A DNA stretch of 64,000 nucleotides from Sesamum alatum (Eukaryota; Streptophyta; Magnoliopsida; Lamiales; Pedaliaceae): the NCBI GenBank assembly GCA_034509735.1, contig JACGWO010000006.1, positions 6,587,001-6,651,000 of the forward strand, read 5' to 3'. Of this stretch, positions 1 through 12,008 are shown piece by piece; position 1 is the stretch's first letter, and each line of letters starts with the position of its first letter. The position numbers were made by a program, and so were the translations under genes. The notes under the pieces were generated by a model. It was not told the origin of the DNA, did not search any database, and saw nothing but the letters and a program-made list of their open reading frames with translations.

Positions 1-171
1 GAAGATAAATGCATTACTTATTAGTGATATACAAATAATCATCAAATAATTAAACAAAAAAACTTGATTAGTCGAAGTCCTATTTTTCATTTTTGCTTTC
101 TTGTCAATTTTGTGGTATGCCAACAAACTCTTTCTAAATTGACTTCTTTTAACGGATGACATTGTGCTTTT

Positions 172-633
172 GGGACGGTTTAAATGTATTTTTTGATCTC
201 GTAATTTTAAGTCATTTCGTTCTTTAACTTTCTCAGGTAACATTTTAGTCCTATATCTTTTTAATTTTTATAATTTATGTCCTTTGTTTGCCGGATTTCA
301 CCTCCACCAATGAGAAGGGTGAACTCAGCAAAAAAAGGACTGAAATTGCAAAATATAAAAATATGCAGGACCAAAATATGCTACTCTAGAAGTTAAAAGA
401 CAAAAATGTTGACAATAATGGGCCAATAGAAACAAAAACCCTGATTTTAAAATGTCACGTGAGAGGCAAATACATTTTTTTCCGGCGAGAATAGTGAACT
501 CCAGTGAGAAAATGACTTAAAAAATCATTGAAAATTAAATCATACAGGACCAAAATACTACCCTAAAAAGTTTAAATGACGAAAATACGAAATGACATAA
601 GTTATGAGACCAAAATTGCATTTGAGCCCGCCC
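172..633. repeat. Fold-back MITE-like element
   Basis: The left arm (about 172-265) and right arm (about 545-633) are imperfect reverse complements; the termini GGGACGGTTTAAATG and CATTTGAGCCCGCCC pair with a few mismatches. The arms carry motifs of the type 'ggaccaaaat' and 'tttagtcct' that recur in several other fold-back elements of this window. There is no coding capacity and no clear target duplication. It is probably a non-autonomous Mutator-like element; the class is inferred from its resemblance to the elements at 25098 and 37319, which do have target duplications. Confidence 0.6.
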
Positions 634-1059
634 TTTCGAGACACAAATAAAATGTTGCTCTTTCTTTTTTTTTTTTTTTTTTGAACTATAAAAATGTTGC
701 TCTTTCTATTCTCACCCAAGCATTGGTCTGTTAAAAGATTTTGACGTTGCATATTCTTAATTTTTTATTATCTCTCGTAAATGAAGTTGACCTTTTTTCT
801 TTGTAAAAACTAATCTAAAACTTATTTTTTTGAATTGATTTATTTTATACTTTTTATTTTTTTGTTGAATAATTTATAAAAGGGTAAATGCTACATTTTG
901 GTCCTTTAAGTTTTTGTTTAAAATCCCTTTAGTCCCTCAAGTTCATTTCTTGACTTTAACATCCTAAACTTTAGTTTATCTCAGTTTGGTCCCTCTGATA
1001 ATTTTTTGGCGAAAATGTGATCGAATTTGACTTTTTTAGAAGACAAAATCGGTAAATCT

Positions 1060-1540
1060 AAGTTTGATTTACACTTTAGTCCCTTAAATTTATAAAATTA
1101 TCAAACTAGTCCTTTTTTTAAGTGAAAAAATAACACTTTTATAGTTTTGTATGTTTAATATGATGTAATAATCTTATGTGAATAATCAAAACTTTGAATT
1201 CTTGTGAACATAATAATAATATATTACTTAACTTAAAATAAGGGTCTCCTTTTTTGTCATTTTCAGTAGTTAAAAAAAATAAAAAAAAGAAATTAGTTTT
1301 TATAAAATTTTATCTAACTCTCAAAATATAATAAAAGAAAATCTAAGTCAGTAATTTTCTTTTCTATCGTAAGTGTTAGAGATATGTCTTAAAAATTTTA
1401 ACTTTAAAAATTTTATTGAAATGATTAAAGTTCGAATAGATAGTTGGGGACGGATAGAGGAATACATAAGAGTTGAACATAGTCAAATAAAACATTGAAC
1501 AATTTCGTTTTACTTCTAAACTTGATTCTTTTGGTAGATT

Positions 1541-1571
<31 letters not shown>

Positions 1572-1870
1572 TTAAAATGATTTTTCTAAATATATAGTTC
1601 CATTTTATAGAAAAAGTTCTATAAGAATCTCTTGAAATGAATTATAATATATATAATGAACTTTTTTTGTAACTTCTAATTTTAACTATTTTTGTAACTT
1701 CTGAAATCAAAAAAAGATTATTTTATTTTAAGTTACGCAATATGTTATTATTATGTTTATAAAAGTTTCAGAATTTCATTATTCACTCAATATAATTATA
1801 TCATTTTCAACATACAAAAGTATAAAAAAACTTATTTCTTGTCTTAAAAAGGACTAATTTGATAATTGGG
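1060..1870. repeat. Long fold-back element with arms over 150 bp
   Basis: Sequence at about 1085-1240 (tatcaaactagtcc, then the stretch with tttgtatgtttaatatg and aacataataataat) reappears as an imperfect reverse complement at about 1735-1870. The middle is AT-rich and holds an (AT)n run near 1545-1562. An additional outer arm-like stretch (884-1060, beginning gggtaaatgctacattttgg) has no partner on the right, where a different repeat starts at 1868. The right end therefore looks truncated or overwritten. Confidence 0.55.
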
Positions 1871-2120
1871 TTAATTACACTTAAACCCCTCTGAAAATGC
1901 ATAATTACACTTTTCCCCCAAAAAAAGTTTTGAAATTACACTTACACACCCCCTCTTGAAAATTCTCTGTTTACACCTGACCTCCACTCGTTACAGTTTT
2001 GACGGAAAATGTTCATTTCAACAAAATATAATATACATAAAATTTTCAATTTTACCTTTCGTTTAACAATTCTCGTGTAATAATTTTGTGCTTGCCTGAA
2101 AGACTTCTATCACTCCCTCG
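1868..2120. repeat. Single arm of a gggttaattacac-type MITE
   Basis: Starts GGGTTAATTACACTTAAACC and continues with spaced 'aattacact' and 'cccc' blocks typical of one arm of the fold-back families seen at 31001 and 54130. No inverse arm is present before the Ty3/gypsy remnant that begins near 2140, so this is half an element, probably cut by the gypsy insertion or a deletion. Confidence 0.5.
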
Positions 2121-2139
2121 CATCGACAAACTAGTGGAC

Positions 2140-4775
2140 TCCACTCTGGGTTTGAATTCTTGAGCATGATGGACGCTTCACAAGGATACCATCACAGATA
2201 GTGTTGGCCCGGAGGATCATAAAAGGGTCAGATTTCATTACCTCAACAAGAAACCTTCTGCTACGTGGTCATGGCCCTTTGGCCTAAAAAAACGCGGAGC
2301 CACATATTAACGCTTGGTAGACAAAGATCTTCAGTCCCCAGCTAGGGAAGAACATGGAGGTCTATGTAGATAACATGCTCGTTAAGAGCTAAAAGGCGAG
2401 TAATCACATTTCAGATCTCGAGGAGATATTCGCCGTCTTTCGAAAGTATTGCCTAAAAATTGAACCCCTCCAAGTGCACCTTCGGGGTACAAGAGGCGCT
2501 TCTTTGGGCTCATGGTGACCAAGAGAGGGGATCGAGGCCAACCCCCTCAAGATCAAGGCTATTTCTAGATATGAAAGCTCTCACCAACAATGTCTCACAG
2601 GAGGATAGAGTCGCTCAGCCGTTTCATTGCCAAGTCGGCAGAAAGAAGTCTACCATTCTTCAAAAGTACTAGAAAAAAACTAAGAACTTTGAATGGAGGG
2701 AGAAATGCCATAAAGCCTTTGAAGATTCAAGCAATATCTGGCCAGCCTTCCCTTGTGGTCAAGCCTTCGCCAGAGAAGATACATTATACGTCTACTTGGC
2801 GGCCACATCCAGGCAGTAAAGCGTTGGTCCCTCTTTCGGGAAGAGAGCGGCGCAGCAGACGCCCATTCTACTATGTTAGCAAAGTTCTCAATGGGGCTGA
2901 AGACGCTAAGCCTCATAGAGAACATAGCTTCGCAACTGGTGTTAACCACACGGAGGTTGCATCTATATTTCTTGTCGTATTCTATAGGGGTCCGTACCAA
3001 CCAACCCCCTTAAAGCAGGTTCTTGGAACGCCTAGACCATTCCGGTCGGCTTGATCAAGTGGGCTATTGAGAATCAGCGAGTACAACATCTCGTACCTCC
3101 CCAGACAGCTATCAAAGCTCAAACATTGGCTTGATTTTGTCTCAGAAAAACAATCTTCCCCTCACCCAATAACAAGGGACTTGGCTCTGAACGTTGACGG
3201 ATCCTCTACCACGCAGGGAAGTGGAGCGGACGTGGTCCTGACCTCCCCCGAAGGCGGTAGATGTTGGAATTCACGATGAAGTTTAGGTTCAAAGCCCTCT
3301 TAACAATGAGAGCCAGCCGAGTAATGAAGCATTGGCTTGGGTATGAGAATGGCCCATGGAAGCAGGAGCGAGGCACCTGGTAGCCACTTCTAATTCCACA
3401 GCTCATCGTTAAGCAACGACGAGTATACGAAGCCAAGGAGATAGCATGAAAGCAAATACCCTCCAAGGTAGAGGAACGGAAGACCAGTTTGATTGCCCTG
3501 GATACCAGGCGGATCACAATACACCACTTGCCAAGGCCCGTCTCGCCCTACCGAGATTCAGACCATACTCCTTGAAATGCGACTGGAGGTTGTCTACCTA
3601 GAACTGGCTGAAGGAAGGCCGCCTCCCTACTACAAATAGTGAGGCCGCCTAATTGAAGAAGCGGCCGTCCGTTTTCCTCCTGATGGGAGACACCCTTTAC
3701 AATAAATCCTTCACGCATCTCTCTGAGATGCCTGTCCAGATGGGGGGGATACATGTCCTAAGAAAGAAATCCATAAGGGATGTTGTGGATCACACATAGG
3801 AGTATTGGCCCTAGCCAACAAGGGCCTTAGAGGACGGGATACTTTTGGCCTACGATGAAACAAGGATGTCAAGGCCCTGGTCAAACAATTGAGAGGTGCC
3901 AGAAAGCATGCCTCCCTAATACATCTACCTGTCGAACCATTGCGCACTGGCTGTTGGGCCCTATGCCATTTCGCTCAATGGGGGAATGAACATTGTGGGG
4001 CCGTTCCCTATGGCCCCCGAAAACGAAAAGTTCCTGTTGGTAGCCATAGACTTACATAAAAAAATGGGTTGGAAGCCAAAGCCCCTCTCCTGCATTACAG
4101 AGGGACGAGGTCATGAAATTCCGTGTGGCAAACATCATATGTCACTAGTCGGGCTCCCCCGTGAGATCATTCGGGACAACGGACGACAATTTCAATGAAA
4201 GAAGATATAAAAATGGTGCAAGGGGTTACGAATCAGACAAAGATTCACCTCTGTGGCTCACCCTCAAGCCAACGGTCAAATGGAGGTTACCAATCCCACC
4301 CTCCTACAAGCATCAAAAGAAACTCGATAGGAGCCGAGGGCAAACTAGGGCTGAAGAGCCACACTAGTGTCTTATGGGCCTATCTAACCACACCTAGAAA
4401 TTCTACGGGGCGAAAGCCCCTTTCTCCCTAGTTTACAGGATGGATAATGTAATACCAGCTTGAGGTGGGTATGCCTTCCCACCGGATAATGTTATTCAGA
4501 AGAACACAACAACAATTTACTTAGTGAAAATTCTCGATCTCATTTGAGGAACTCAAGAGAAAATACATTGCTTCCAAATGCAAAGATACAAAAGCATAAT
4601 GATCAACGCCTACAATAAGCGGGTCAAGCCCTGCGAAAACTAGTGGGCAAGCTGGACCCTACCTGGGAAGGACCCTACAAAGTTATGAGAGTCCTTGGTA
4701 ATGGAGCATACGACCTAGAGGACGGGGACGGACACCCACTTCCTCGCCAATGGAATGGTGTGAGATAAGGTAAGG
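2140..4775 (+). mobile_element. Decayed Ty3/gypsy pol remnant (RT, RNase H, integrase)
   Basis: Pieces of one gypsy polyprotein appear in the correct order but in shifting frames. Reverse transcriptase begins near 2155 (reading like SMMDASQGYH), followed by PFGLK near 2278 and the catalytic box near 2360. The box reads YVDNM, where the family has YVDDM, so one catalytic aspartate is lost. RNase H follows at about 2680-3560: YYVSKVLNGAE near 2860 and LNVDGSSTTQGSG near 3190. The integrase core starts with MNIVGPFPMAP at 3986 and includes GLPREIIRDNGRQFQ near 4150, where the core-domain D is preserved. The C-terminal part includes VGKLDPTWEGPYKV near 4640. Many stops and frameshifts make it non-functional. 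No LTRs were found; the 3' side ends abruptly at about 4775 against an NLR pseudogene. Confidence 0.85.
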
Positions 4776-7700
4776 CTCTTCAAGTTCGTAGGGAATTTGA
4801 AGGCTGGAGGAAGCTCACGCAGTTTGGCGTCTCGAAGGTGGAACTTGCAATATGAATCATTTTGTAACTTAAGCTTCTCAAGTCTTTCCAACTTCTGCAT
4901 ATTGTCAAAATGATCTACCGTCTAAGAAAGGCTCGGCTAGTTGCTCCCCACGAATGGCCAGCTTCTTTCAAATTCTGAGCCCTTTCAAAACACCTCTTTC
5001 GTGCAACTCTGTGGTGAAAGTGCACCCGAGCGTTTTGAAACTTTGCACCTGCTTTAACTTGCTCTGTCCTGTCTTCGGCAAAGTAGCGGATGCATTCGTC
5101 TTTAAAATTCCCGTAATTGCATCATATTCCAGATATCCGCTTTGATGTCAAGAGTTCGAGATGTTGTGTGTACCACTAGAGTTTGCAAGTTCCAAAACTT
5201 TCGAAAAGTATTCAGGAAGAAAATGCCAAACTTCAAGGACAACGTGATATACCTCAAATGATACAAATGGTAGAGGTCACTAGGAATTCTTGCAAACTTC
5301 ATGGCCGTGGCTTCTAGAACTCCAAGGTGATTTTTTCTTGGAGAAACAAACAAAAGAGCGTACACGAGGACCAAAAGGTTTAGCTGAGAGAAATTTCAAG
5401 ATATCGGAATGAATGCAAAGACAACGAACATTTTCTGTGTCGTCGATAGAAGGTTCAATTAATCCTTGATTATTCCTCTTCACTTCTTTCAGGAAATTTT
5501 CCTTTTTCCATTCTCGGCTTCATTCTTGCAGAAATCGCATAGCATGTTCATGAATGCGGCACGTTTTAACTCTACCATCGGATCTCCTCCTATCAACTCT
5601 AAGCAAGTTCCTGTCAATCAGATCTTGCAAGTAAATTTCTGCAGTTTCCTCGAGGCTGATATTGGACATCTTTTGTATGAATCCTTCTGCAATCCACATG
5701 CGGAGTAATTTCCAAACCGGGATTTCAAAATCTTCAGGGAACATTGCTAGGTAGAGAAAGGCACATTTTCAAGTAATAAGGCAGTTTGTCGTAACTCAAT
5801 CCTATAATTTTTTTCATGCGTCTCTCAGGGTCCTCATTAAGGCATCGGCTGACACTTTCAGACACTTAGTCCATGAAACCTTCTGTTTGCTGGCATATTA
5901 TCTGCCTTATACTGTTTTGGTAAGAAATACCTCCTCATGACCACTATCGCTAGTGGTAGCCCGGGCAACAATGCTTAGCAATTAACTTTCCAAGATCTTC
6001 CAACTCAGGAGGCATTTCAAGCTCACCGAATACCCTCGTGCTGGAGCAGCAACCAACTCTCATCTTGAGTCAGGAGACGCCATGTGGTAGGGAGGTCTAT
6101 GTTGAATAGAGAACTGAGCCACTTGGACATGCACGACTGGTGATCAAGACTTTGCCTTCCTATTGCTCTCTGGCAAAGCATATTTGGAGTTGATTCCATT
6201 CCGCAAGCTGTCCATAACATCATCCATGACGATTCAAAGTATTTTTTTTTCTCTCTAGATGGGCAACAACTAGTTGTGCTAACTCCTGATCACTTTTGTG
6301 GTACATGTTCTCATCAATCCTGGTGAACTCCTTGAGAATGGCAAGAAATACATCTCTGTTTTTGAATTCTTGAGAGATGTAAATCCAGATGTAGACGGAA
6401 ATGCATATCGAATGCAGGATCATGAAAAATCTTCCCTGCCAATGTTGTCTTGCCAAGTCCAGGCATGCCGGTGATGGGAATGACATCGAGGTATTGTGTT
6501 TCTTCAAGGAATATCCTATATCTCCTCGGCCTCATCATCAAAACCTACCACATTAACTTTTTTTTACGGTGGAGCCTGTGAAAAGTTTTATCAACAAGAT
6601 TGATAAAAGTTAGAAACCAGAGTCATACTAATTAAACCTCTACAATTGGCACTAACAAATTGATAGGTGAAAAGTGAAAGCAAGCAAGTTTCTGTCTTTT
6701 AGTCTAATTTTTCTGGAAATTTAGAAGCTTGACGGACAACTAATTAATCAGTAAGCATTAACAAATTAACGAAATAAATAATTTAAATTTGTAATATAAA
6801 AAAATGACTAATGGTAAATTAATAAATTAAAATTTAATGCGATAGTAATCAATAAATTTTTAGAAAAAAAAAATCTCTAAATTGATAATTTATACAAGAA
6901 ACATATGATGAATCTTTATCTTAAACGGTTGTAAAACTTATCTAAATTTAATTTTGTTTCTTAAAAAAAAAAAATGATTGTTTGTGAAGCAAAATGGAAT
7001 TCAAAGAGGCCATTCAAAAATATGTGCTCACACAACGTTTCCTTGGATGGCCTTAATGTTTTTTGTTTTCATATATAGATATGACAAAATGGAACATTAA
7101 TTCAAAGTTAGAGAAAAGGTAATTATTTTAAAATACAGAAATTACAGTGAAAAAAAAATATTCAAATTGAGACTCTCGTCAGCGTCAGTACTAAAAATAT
7201 TATTCTAATTAAAATAAAAAAATTATATATATATATATATAGTTAAACGAAAATGAGAGACTATTTTTTAATATTTATAATATGCATGAATTAATTATTT
7301 TAAGTTTATTAATGTTAATATTGATGAGCTATTATATCTTCTTTTAATTTTTGGATAATAATGCTTTTTTTAAAGGAAATAATAATAATGCTTATTATGC
7401 ATATATATATATATAGGATTCAATTCAATTTTTGTAGCGTTAAAATAAAATCAAATTTTGTACTGTTTGTCTCATTCTTTCTTCTAAAACATATAAAAAT
7501 TAGTAAATGTACTAATTAATTAGAGAGAACCCAAAAGTTGGAAGAAATTAATAAAGCTTCCTCTCTTCAATATTAGCAATTACTTAGGTACTTAGTGAGG
7601 CAGCAGAAATAATATATTGAAAACCTAGGTAGCTATATTACACGCATGCAAACCATCAAAGTTTAATTCAAAAGACAATATATAATTAGTAGAATAAATA

Positions 7701-8301
7701 AGTAATGTAGATTAAGAAGGTTTATATGTTTAATTTGTGGATTAATATATATATATACACACTTATAAATAATGCATGTACAATTAGTACATATAATTAA
7801 TCAGAATGTATGTATATATATACATGAAAGAAGAGATGATCGATGAGGCAAAAAATGGTTACTTACCTCTAATCTTGCAGGCCTTCCTTCTCCGTCTCTG
7901 TCATAATCGAGGTTGCTGGCCAAAGGCATGCGGCCGGTTATAGTTTCGATGTCGGCGGTAACGGCCTCGACTTTTTTGGCGACGCTGAGGAACTTTACCG
8001 GCTTCTTGAAAGCTCTGCGGAAGTAAGTTCTGGAACTGCTCTAGGCGGCCAAAGTCACGAAGGCGTCGACGATGTCCTTTGCCTCGTTAACAACGTGTCG
8101 TATCTCACGGATGATCTCTTGCATCTTCTCGGACTTGCGCCGCTTCTTGGTGGTATCCTTGAAGAAATCCCTGAAGAACTGGAGATCCCTCTCCAGCTTC
8201 TGCACATCGCTTCTGGCGTGATCGATCAAATGGGCCTGGTGAAACAGTAGCTGCTGGAGGTTTCTAATAAGGAATTCCACTGCTGCATCCGCCATTTTCA
8301 A
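4776..8301 (-). pseudogene. CC-NB-ARC-LRR (R1-like) resistance pseudogene
   Basis: Exon 1 (8301-7867) opens with MKMADAAVEFLIRNLQQLL, an Rx-type coiled-coil start, and ends at a good donor (GAG/GTAAGT). It has an in-frame TAG at 8041-8043, after DAFVTLAA. An intron of about 1.29 kb (7866-6576) precedes exon 2, whose acceptor is CACAG/GC. Exon 2 encodes the NB-ARC: VVGFDDEAEE near 6530, the P-loop GMPGLGKTT near 6450, IWIYISQEFKNRDVF near 6380, LITSRA near 6140 and the GELEMPPELEDLGKL region near 6010. The winged-helix part (MFPEDFEIPVWKLLRMWIAE) lies at 5744-5680. The MHD position is degenerate (CRIHEHAM) near 5560. LRRs run from about 5480 to 4780. Several frameshifts and stops break exon 2. 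The LRR region stops at the gypsy junction, so the 3' third of the gene is missing. The protein family (late-blight R1/RPP13-like) is recognised from motifs. Confidence 0.85.
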
Positions 8302-8599
8302 TGATATGATCTCTCCAGATCAACTAAGGTTTTCTTTAGTTTGAAATCACAATGAAAAATTAAAGTCCAGAACAATTAATTGTCATGAGATCTTCACCAA
8401 AGCATGAGATTGATCTTTTCTGTGCTATTCCTCAAATGTAGCAATCACCATATTGCTTGCAGATGCTTGAGAGTTGGTAGCATTGTCCCATTCCAGGTGC
8501 ATGATACTGATGTTTATTCTCTGCTAATTGCTAATTATAGGATTGACCGGTACGTTGGGAAGACCTTCGGGCAAGAAGACTGAAAAAGTTTCAAAATCA

Positions 8600-8800
8600 G
8601 GGAAAATTGCATTTCATAACTTTACAATTGTCAAATTTTTTCATAATGTACTCAAAGTATTTAAATAAGGGGTTTAAAGCAAATTACCCCTGTGATAAGG
8701 GAAAAAGAGCAAATTATCGCCATGTGAAAAATAAAATAGCAAATTGTTCACACAAATTTCGTGTCTGCAAAAAAATAATTACACGACAAGAAAAATATGG
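8600..8800. repeat. Partial copy of the 'caaattacccc' MITE family
   Basis: Blocks such as 'gcaaattacccctgtgat' and 'aaaaataaaatagcaaatt' match the arms of the family with complete copies at 25098-25342 and 43654-43901. Only one arm is recognisable. The flanking 8301-8600 would be the NLR 5' flank/promoter; I see no clear core promoter in it. Confidence 0.4.
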
Positions 8801-9850
8801 ACAAATGATTTATTAATTTGAGTAGAAAGTGGTTTACAATCTCTGAATTTAAGATAACCCCCTGATTCTTCTCCACGAATGTGGATTCAAGGGCTTGAAG
8901 CTTGTTCTTGAATTGGATGTGTAATCTCCCTCTTCATTTGTAGAAGGTGAGATCACGTACCACTTTGAAATTTCGTATCAAAGCCTTGTAGTTGCAGAGT
9001 TTCGTTGTAGGAGAAAGTTTTGGACTTGCTCTTGCTAGATTTTTGCTTGTGTTGTATGTGTCACGAAAAGCTTTAGTAGCTCGGGCTCTTTCATTGGGCT
9101 TTATCATCGTAGACTTTAACATAGACTAGTCTTCTGATAGACTGTCATATCTCTATTCCTCTCTCTCTCTATATAAACCAGGGTGGTGCCCATTTCATTT
9201 AATCCATATGTTGATTTTTATTAATGGATTCTCATTAATTGTTCTTTAAGATCGATATTTTCAAGTATTAAATTATTATTTATGTTTTATTTTAACATAA
9301 TGTAATCTGATATATATTAATTTATTTAATATTTATGGCCTCATTATTTACATTGATCTTATAATCAGTATTTTTGGTCATTAGTTGCTCTTATATTTAT
9401 GTATTTATCATGTAGTTTTAATTATATTATGATAATATGAATTTTATTATTAGGTAATTAAATTTTCATGACGCTCAAATACTTCTTTTCATCATTCATA
9501 CCGTGAACTGATCTATTATATCTCATGCTTTATATTTATGTCTACAAGACTACATGTTATATATATATATATATGAACTATTAATTTTTTAAATATAGAA
9601 ACAATACAAATTTAATTTACATATATATATACAAATTTATTTTAAAAAAATTAAAAATTTAACTACATGTGATTATTAGTCTCTAAGCATTAATGGTGTT
9701 TCAGTAGTAGAATATCATGATGCCTGTGACATTTAATAAAATTTCATTATAGGAATCACTCGTCTTCCTTTGTCGTGATATTTGTGGGCCTTGATTAATT
9801 AGAATTAACACGGACAACATGCACGCATATATCTGACACTATAACAAATA
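8801..9850. other. Gene-free AT-rich interval
   Basis: No supported gene. It contains short open frames without family resemblance, an (AT)n run near 9559, and AT-rich sequence. Nothing else was recognised. Confidence 0.5.
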
Positions 9851-10437
9851 CAGTACAACCTCTATAAATTAATATTGATAAATTAATAACTTCTCTAAAA
9901 TAATAATTTTTGTTGTCTTAATTTAGGTCCAAGGTCTAAATTAATAATTTCAATAAATTAATAAGATAATAATTTTTCGAAAGACCCTTATATAAATTTA
10001 TGGTCCCTTCAATATTATAAATTAATAATTCTATAAAATTACAAATATAGCTAGGACAACTTAGTAAAATATGAATTTATTATTGTTTGTTGCTTCTTAA
10101 AATTTAAATCTATATGTATTTCATCTCTAACTTTCCTTACTGCATGCAAAAGCTCCAGTGTTGCGTTCTCATACTGCAACAAAAAATTGCAAAGAGTTGT
10201 TGACACTATAACTGCTTAATTTTGAAAGAGTTATATTTAATTAGTCACATTATCTGTGAACATCGTTCAATTAATCAATGCAATGTATGTGTTTTATTTA
10301 TGAAAAATAATGTAGGTTCGTTAAATAAGAAAAATCTCTTTAAATTAATAAATTATTAATTTATCGATTAATTAATACCTCTTTAAATTAATAAATTTTC
10401 GTGGTCTCGACATTATTAATTTATAGAGGTTTTATAA
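9851..10437. repeat. Emigrant-like (pogo-type) MITE
   Basis: The left end CAGTACAACCTCTATAAATT at 9851 follows a TA dinucleotide. The right end (10405-10437) contains TTAATTTATAGAGGTTTTAT, its near reverse complement. These ends are very close to what I recall of the Emigrant family (CAGTAAAACCTCTATAAATT with TA target sites), a MITE group related to pogo-like transposases. The interior has repeated 'aaattaataa' blocks and no coding capacity. Confidence 0.7.
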
Positions 10438-11224
10438 TTAAGATTGAATTAAAAATAAATAGTCGTCATAAATAGATATTAATCAAGGCCATGCAACCAA
10501 TGTTTTAGAACCCGGATCGTTGATCAAACCGAAAAATTGAGTGGGTCAAGGGTCACTGGTTCAACCGTCGGGTGAACCGTGGTCGAACCAGTGATGTCTT
10601 AATAAAAATTAATATATAAATTATATTAAAAATAATAAAAAATATAAATAAGTTTTTGTTGAAGTTCATATAAGAATTAAAAGTATCTCAAGACTTGATA
10701 GTAAAATAAGTATATTAAATATTTAGGCCAAGAATAAAAATAGAAAAATTGCGTGAATAAAAAAATAATGAATTATTTACCATTATAATTAAGTTATAAC
10801 TATAAATTTTATTTCCAATAAATAGTTAGCACCCCCATTTTAAAAATAATATATAAATCTTATTCTATTAATTATTTAATTAGAAACTTAAGTAACATAA
10901 GAGATAATAATTTAATTAGATTATGAACTTAATGAATTTGTTCATTTATAAATATATAATTGAAGTAATTTTTTTTGCTATTGTGAAAAGGTAAAAGCGA
11001 TTTACCTCAAACCCTCGTGCCAAGCACGTGCAATTTTGGGCGGGGCAGATGTCAGTTAACGTCCCACGTGCAATTCATGTGCTAATTCCGTCAAATTTTT
11101 AATGGCGGTTCCAACAGTGCATAACGACCCTTTTATACAGTATCAAAATTGCTTACGTGAAAAACATTGGTATGACGGCTGCAAAGTGTTCTAAACTATG
11201 GTACCAAATATGCAATTCCCTCCT
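10438..11224. other. Gene-free interval with half-repeats
   Basis: Contains one arm of a repeat with 'gttttagaacccggatcg' and 'gggtcactggttcaaccg' (10500-10590), a type common at one end of plant MITEs. A GC-richer patch at 10990-11210 ends in 'tatgcaattccc'. No opposite arms and no genes were found. Confidence 0.4.
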
Positions 11225-11600
11225 TCATGTGCAACTCTATAATTACATATGAATCATATATTTCTGGAAAATCCCAAAGGTTGCCGTTATGCTTTCGGGA
11301 CAACTAAAATGTTGTTCATGATATTGTCTCAAGCACAAATCTCTTCAAATATTATGAACTCTACATATTATTTTCCCCAATGACACGACGAACCAAAATC
11401 AAATTCATGTCAATAAAACCCTTCAAGTATTCTTTTGCAATTTCTTCCAAACTTTTAGCCATTATTGGTTTTAGGAATTCTTCAACAACCCATAATTTTA
11501 TTAATTCAAACATATCAATCAGAGTCTTGCAAAAAGAATCTCATATAAAGAAAACATGGCTTAAAATGAATAGGCAAGTCGTAATTTGAACACAATTATG
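11225..11600 (-). pseudogene. NLR ARC2 fragment, copy X1
   Basis: On the minus strand this reads, with stops and shifts, as the winged-helix/ARC2 part of an NLR: blocks equivalent to ELIKLWVVEGF, LEEIAKEYLKG, VIDMNLILV and a degenerate RVHNIWRDL (MHD region) followed by a FICPKSI-like segment. It is clearly homologous to the fragments at 15447-15645 and 17031-17365. It belongs to a different NLR from the R1-like pieces next to it. No upstream P-loop is joined to it. Confidence 0.6.
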
Positions 11601-12008
11601 GTAAATAATGAGTCTTGAAATGTTTAAACAACCTAAAATATAATCATGGTTGAATTATTTAAACACAATAATCTACATTTTTAGAAAGTTAAAGTTCCTG
11701 GTTTTTGGTCAACCGTGATTTTATAGAATCAACACTACAAAAACAAGAGAACATTAGTGACAACACATTAAGTGATGATATTAAAATTGTTATTATTAGA
11801 GAATTTTAATTTAATTAGTAAAATACACGCACATTGCATGTGAATTGTAAATCTTTCTCTAAAAAATATATATCTAACTTATATAAAATCTCATAAGAAA
11901 ATTCAATAAATGATTTAATATTTATCTTTACAATGTTGATGAATATATAAATCTTCATTGAAAATTTGAAGAGAAGAAACCGTGTTTGTAAGTGATTAAA
12001 GGAATAAA
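11601..12008. repeat. Duplicated spacer with CACTA-like end
   Basis: Non-coding spacer present three times: here, at 15646-16042 and at 17366-17780. Each copy contains CACTACAAAAACA (or CACTACAAATACA) at 11732, 15779 and 17513, which resembles a CACTA transposon terminus, followed by 'attagtgacaacacatta' and 'agagaattttaatttaatt'. No second terminus was seen. It separates the X-type NLR fragment from the 3' end of the next R1-like pseudogene. Confidence 0.55.

Noticed and set aside
8934..9122. 62-codon minus-strand frame with plausible-looking residues
   Set aside because: No motif, no neighbouring exons, no homologous copy in the window. Open length is expected by chance at this size.
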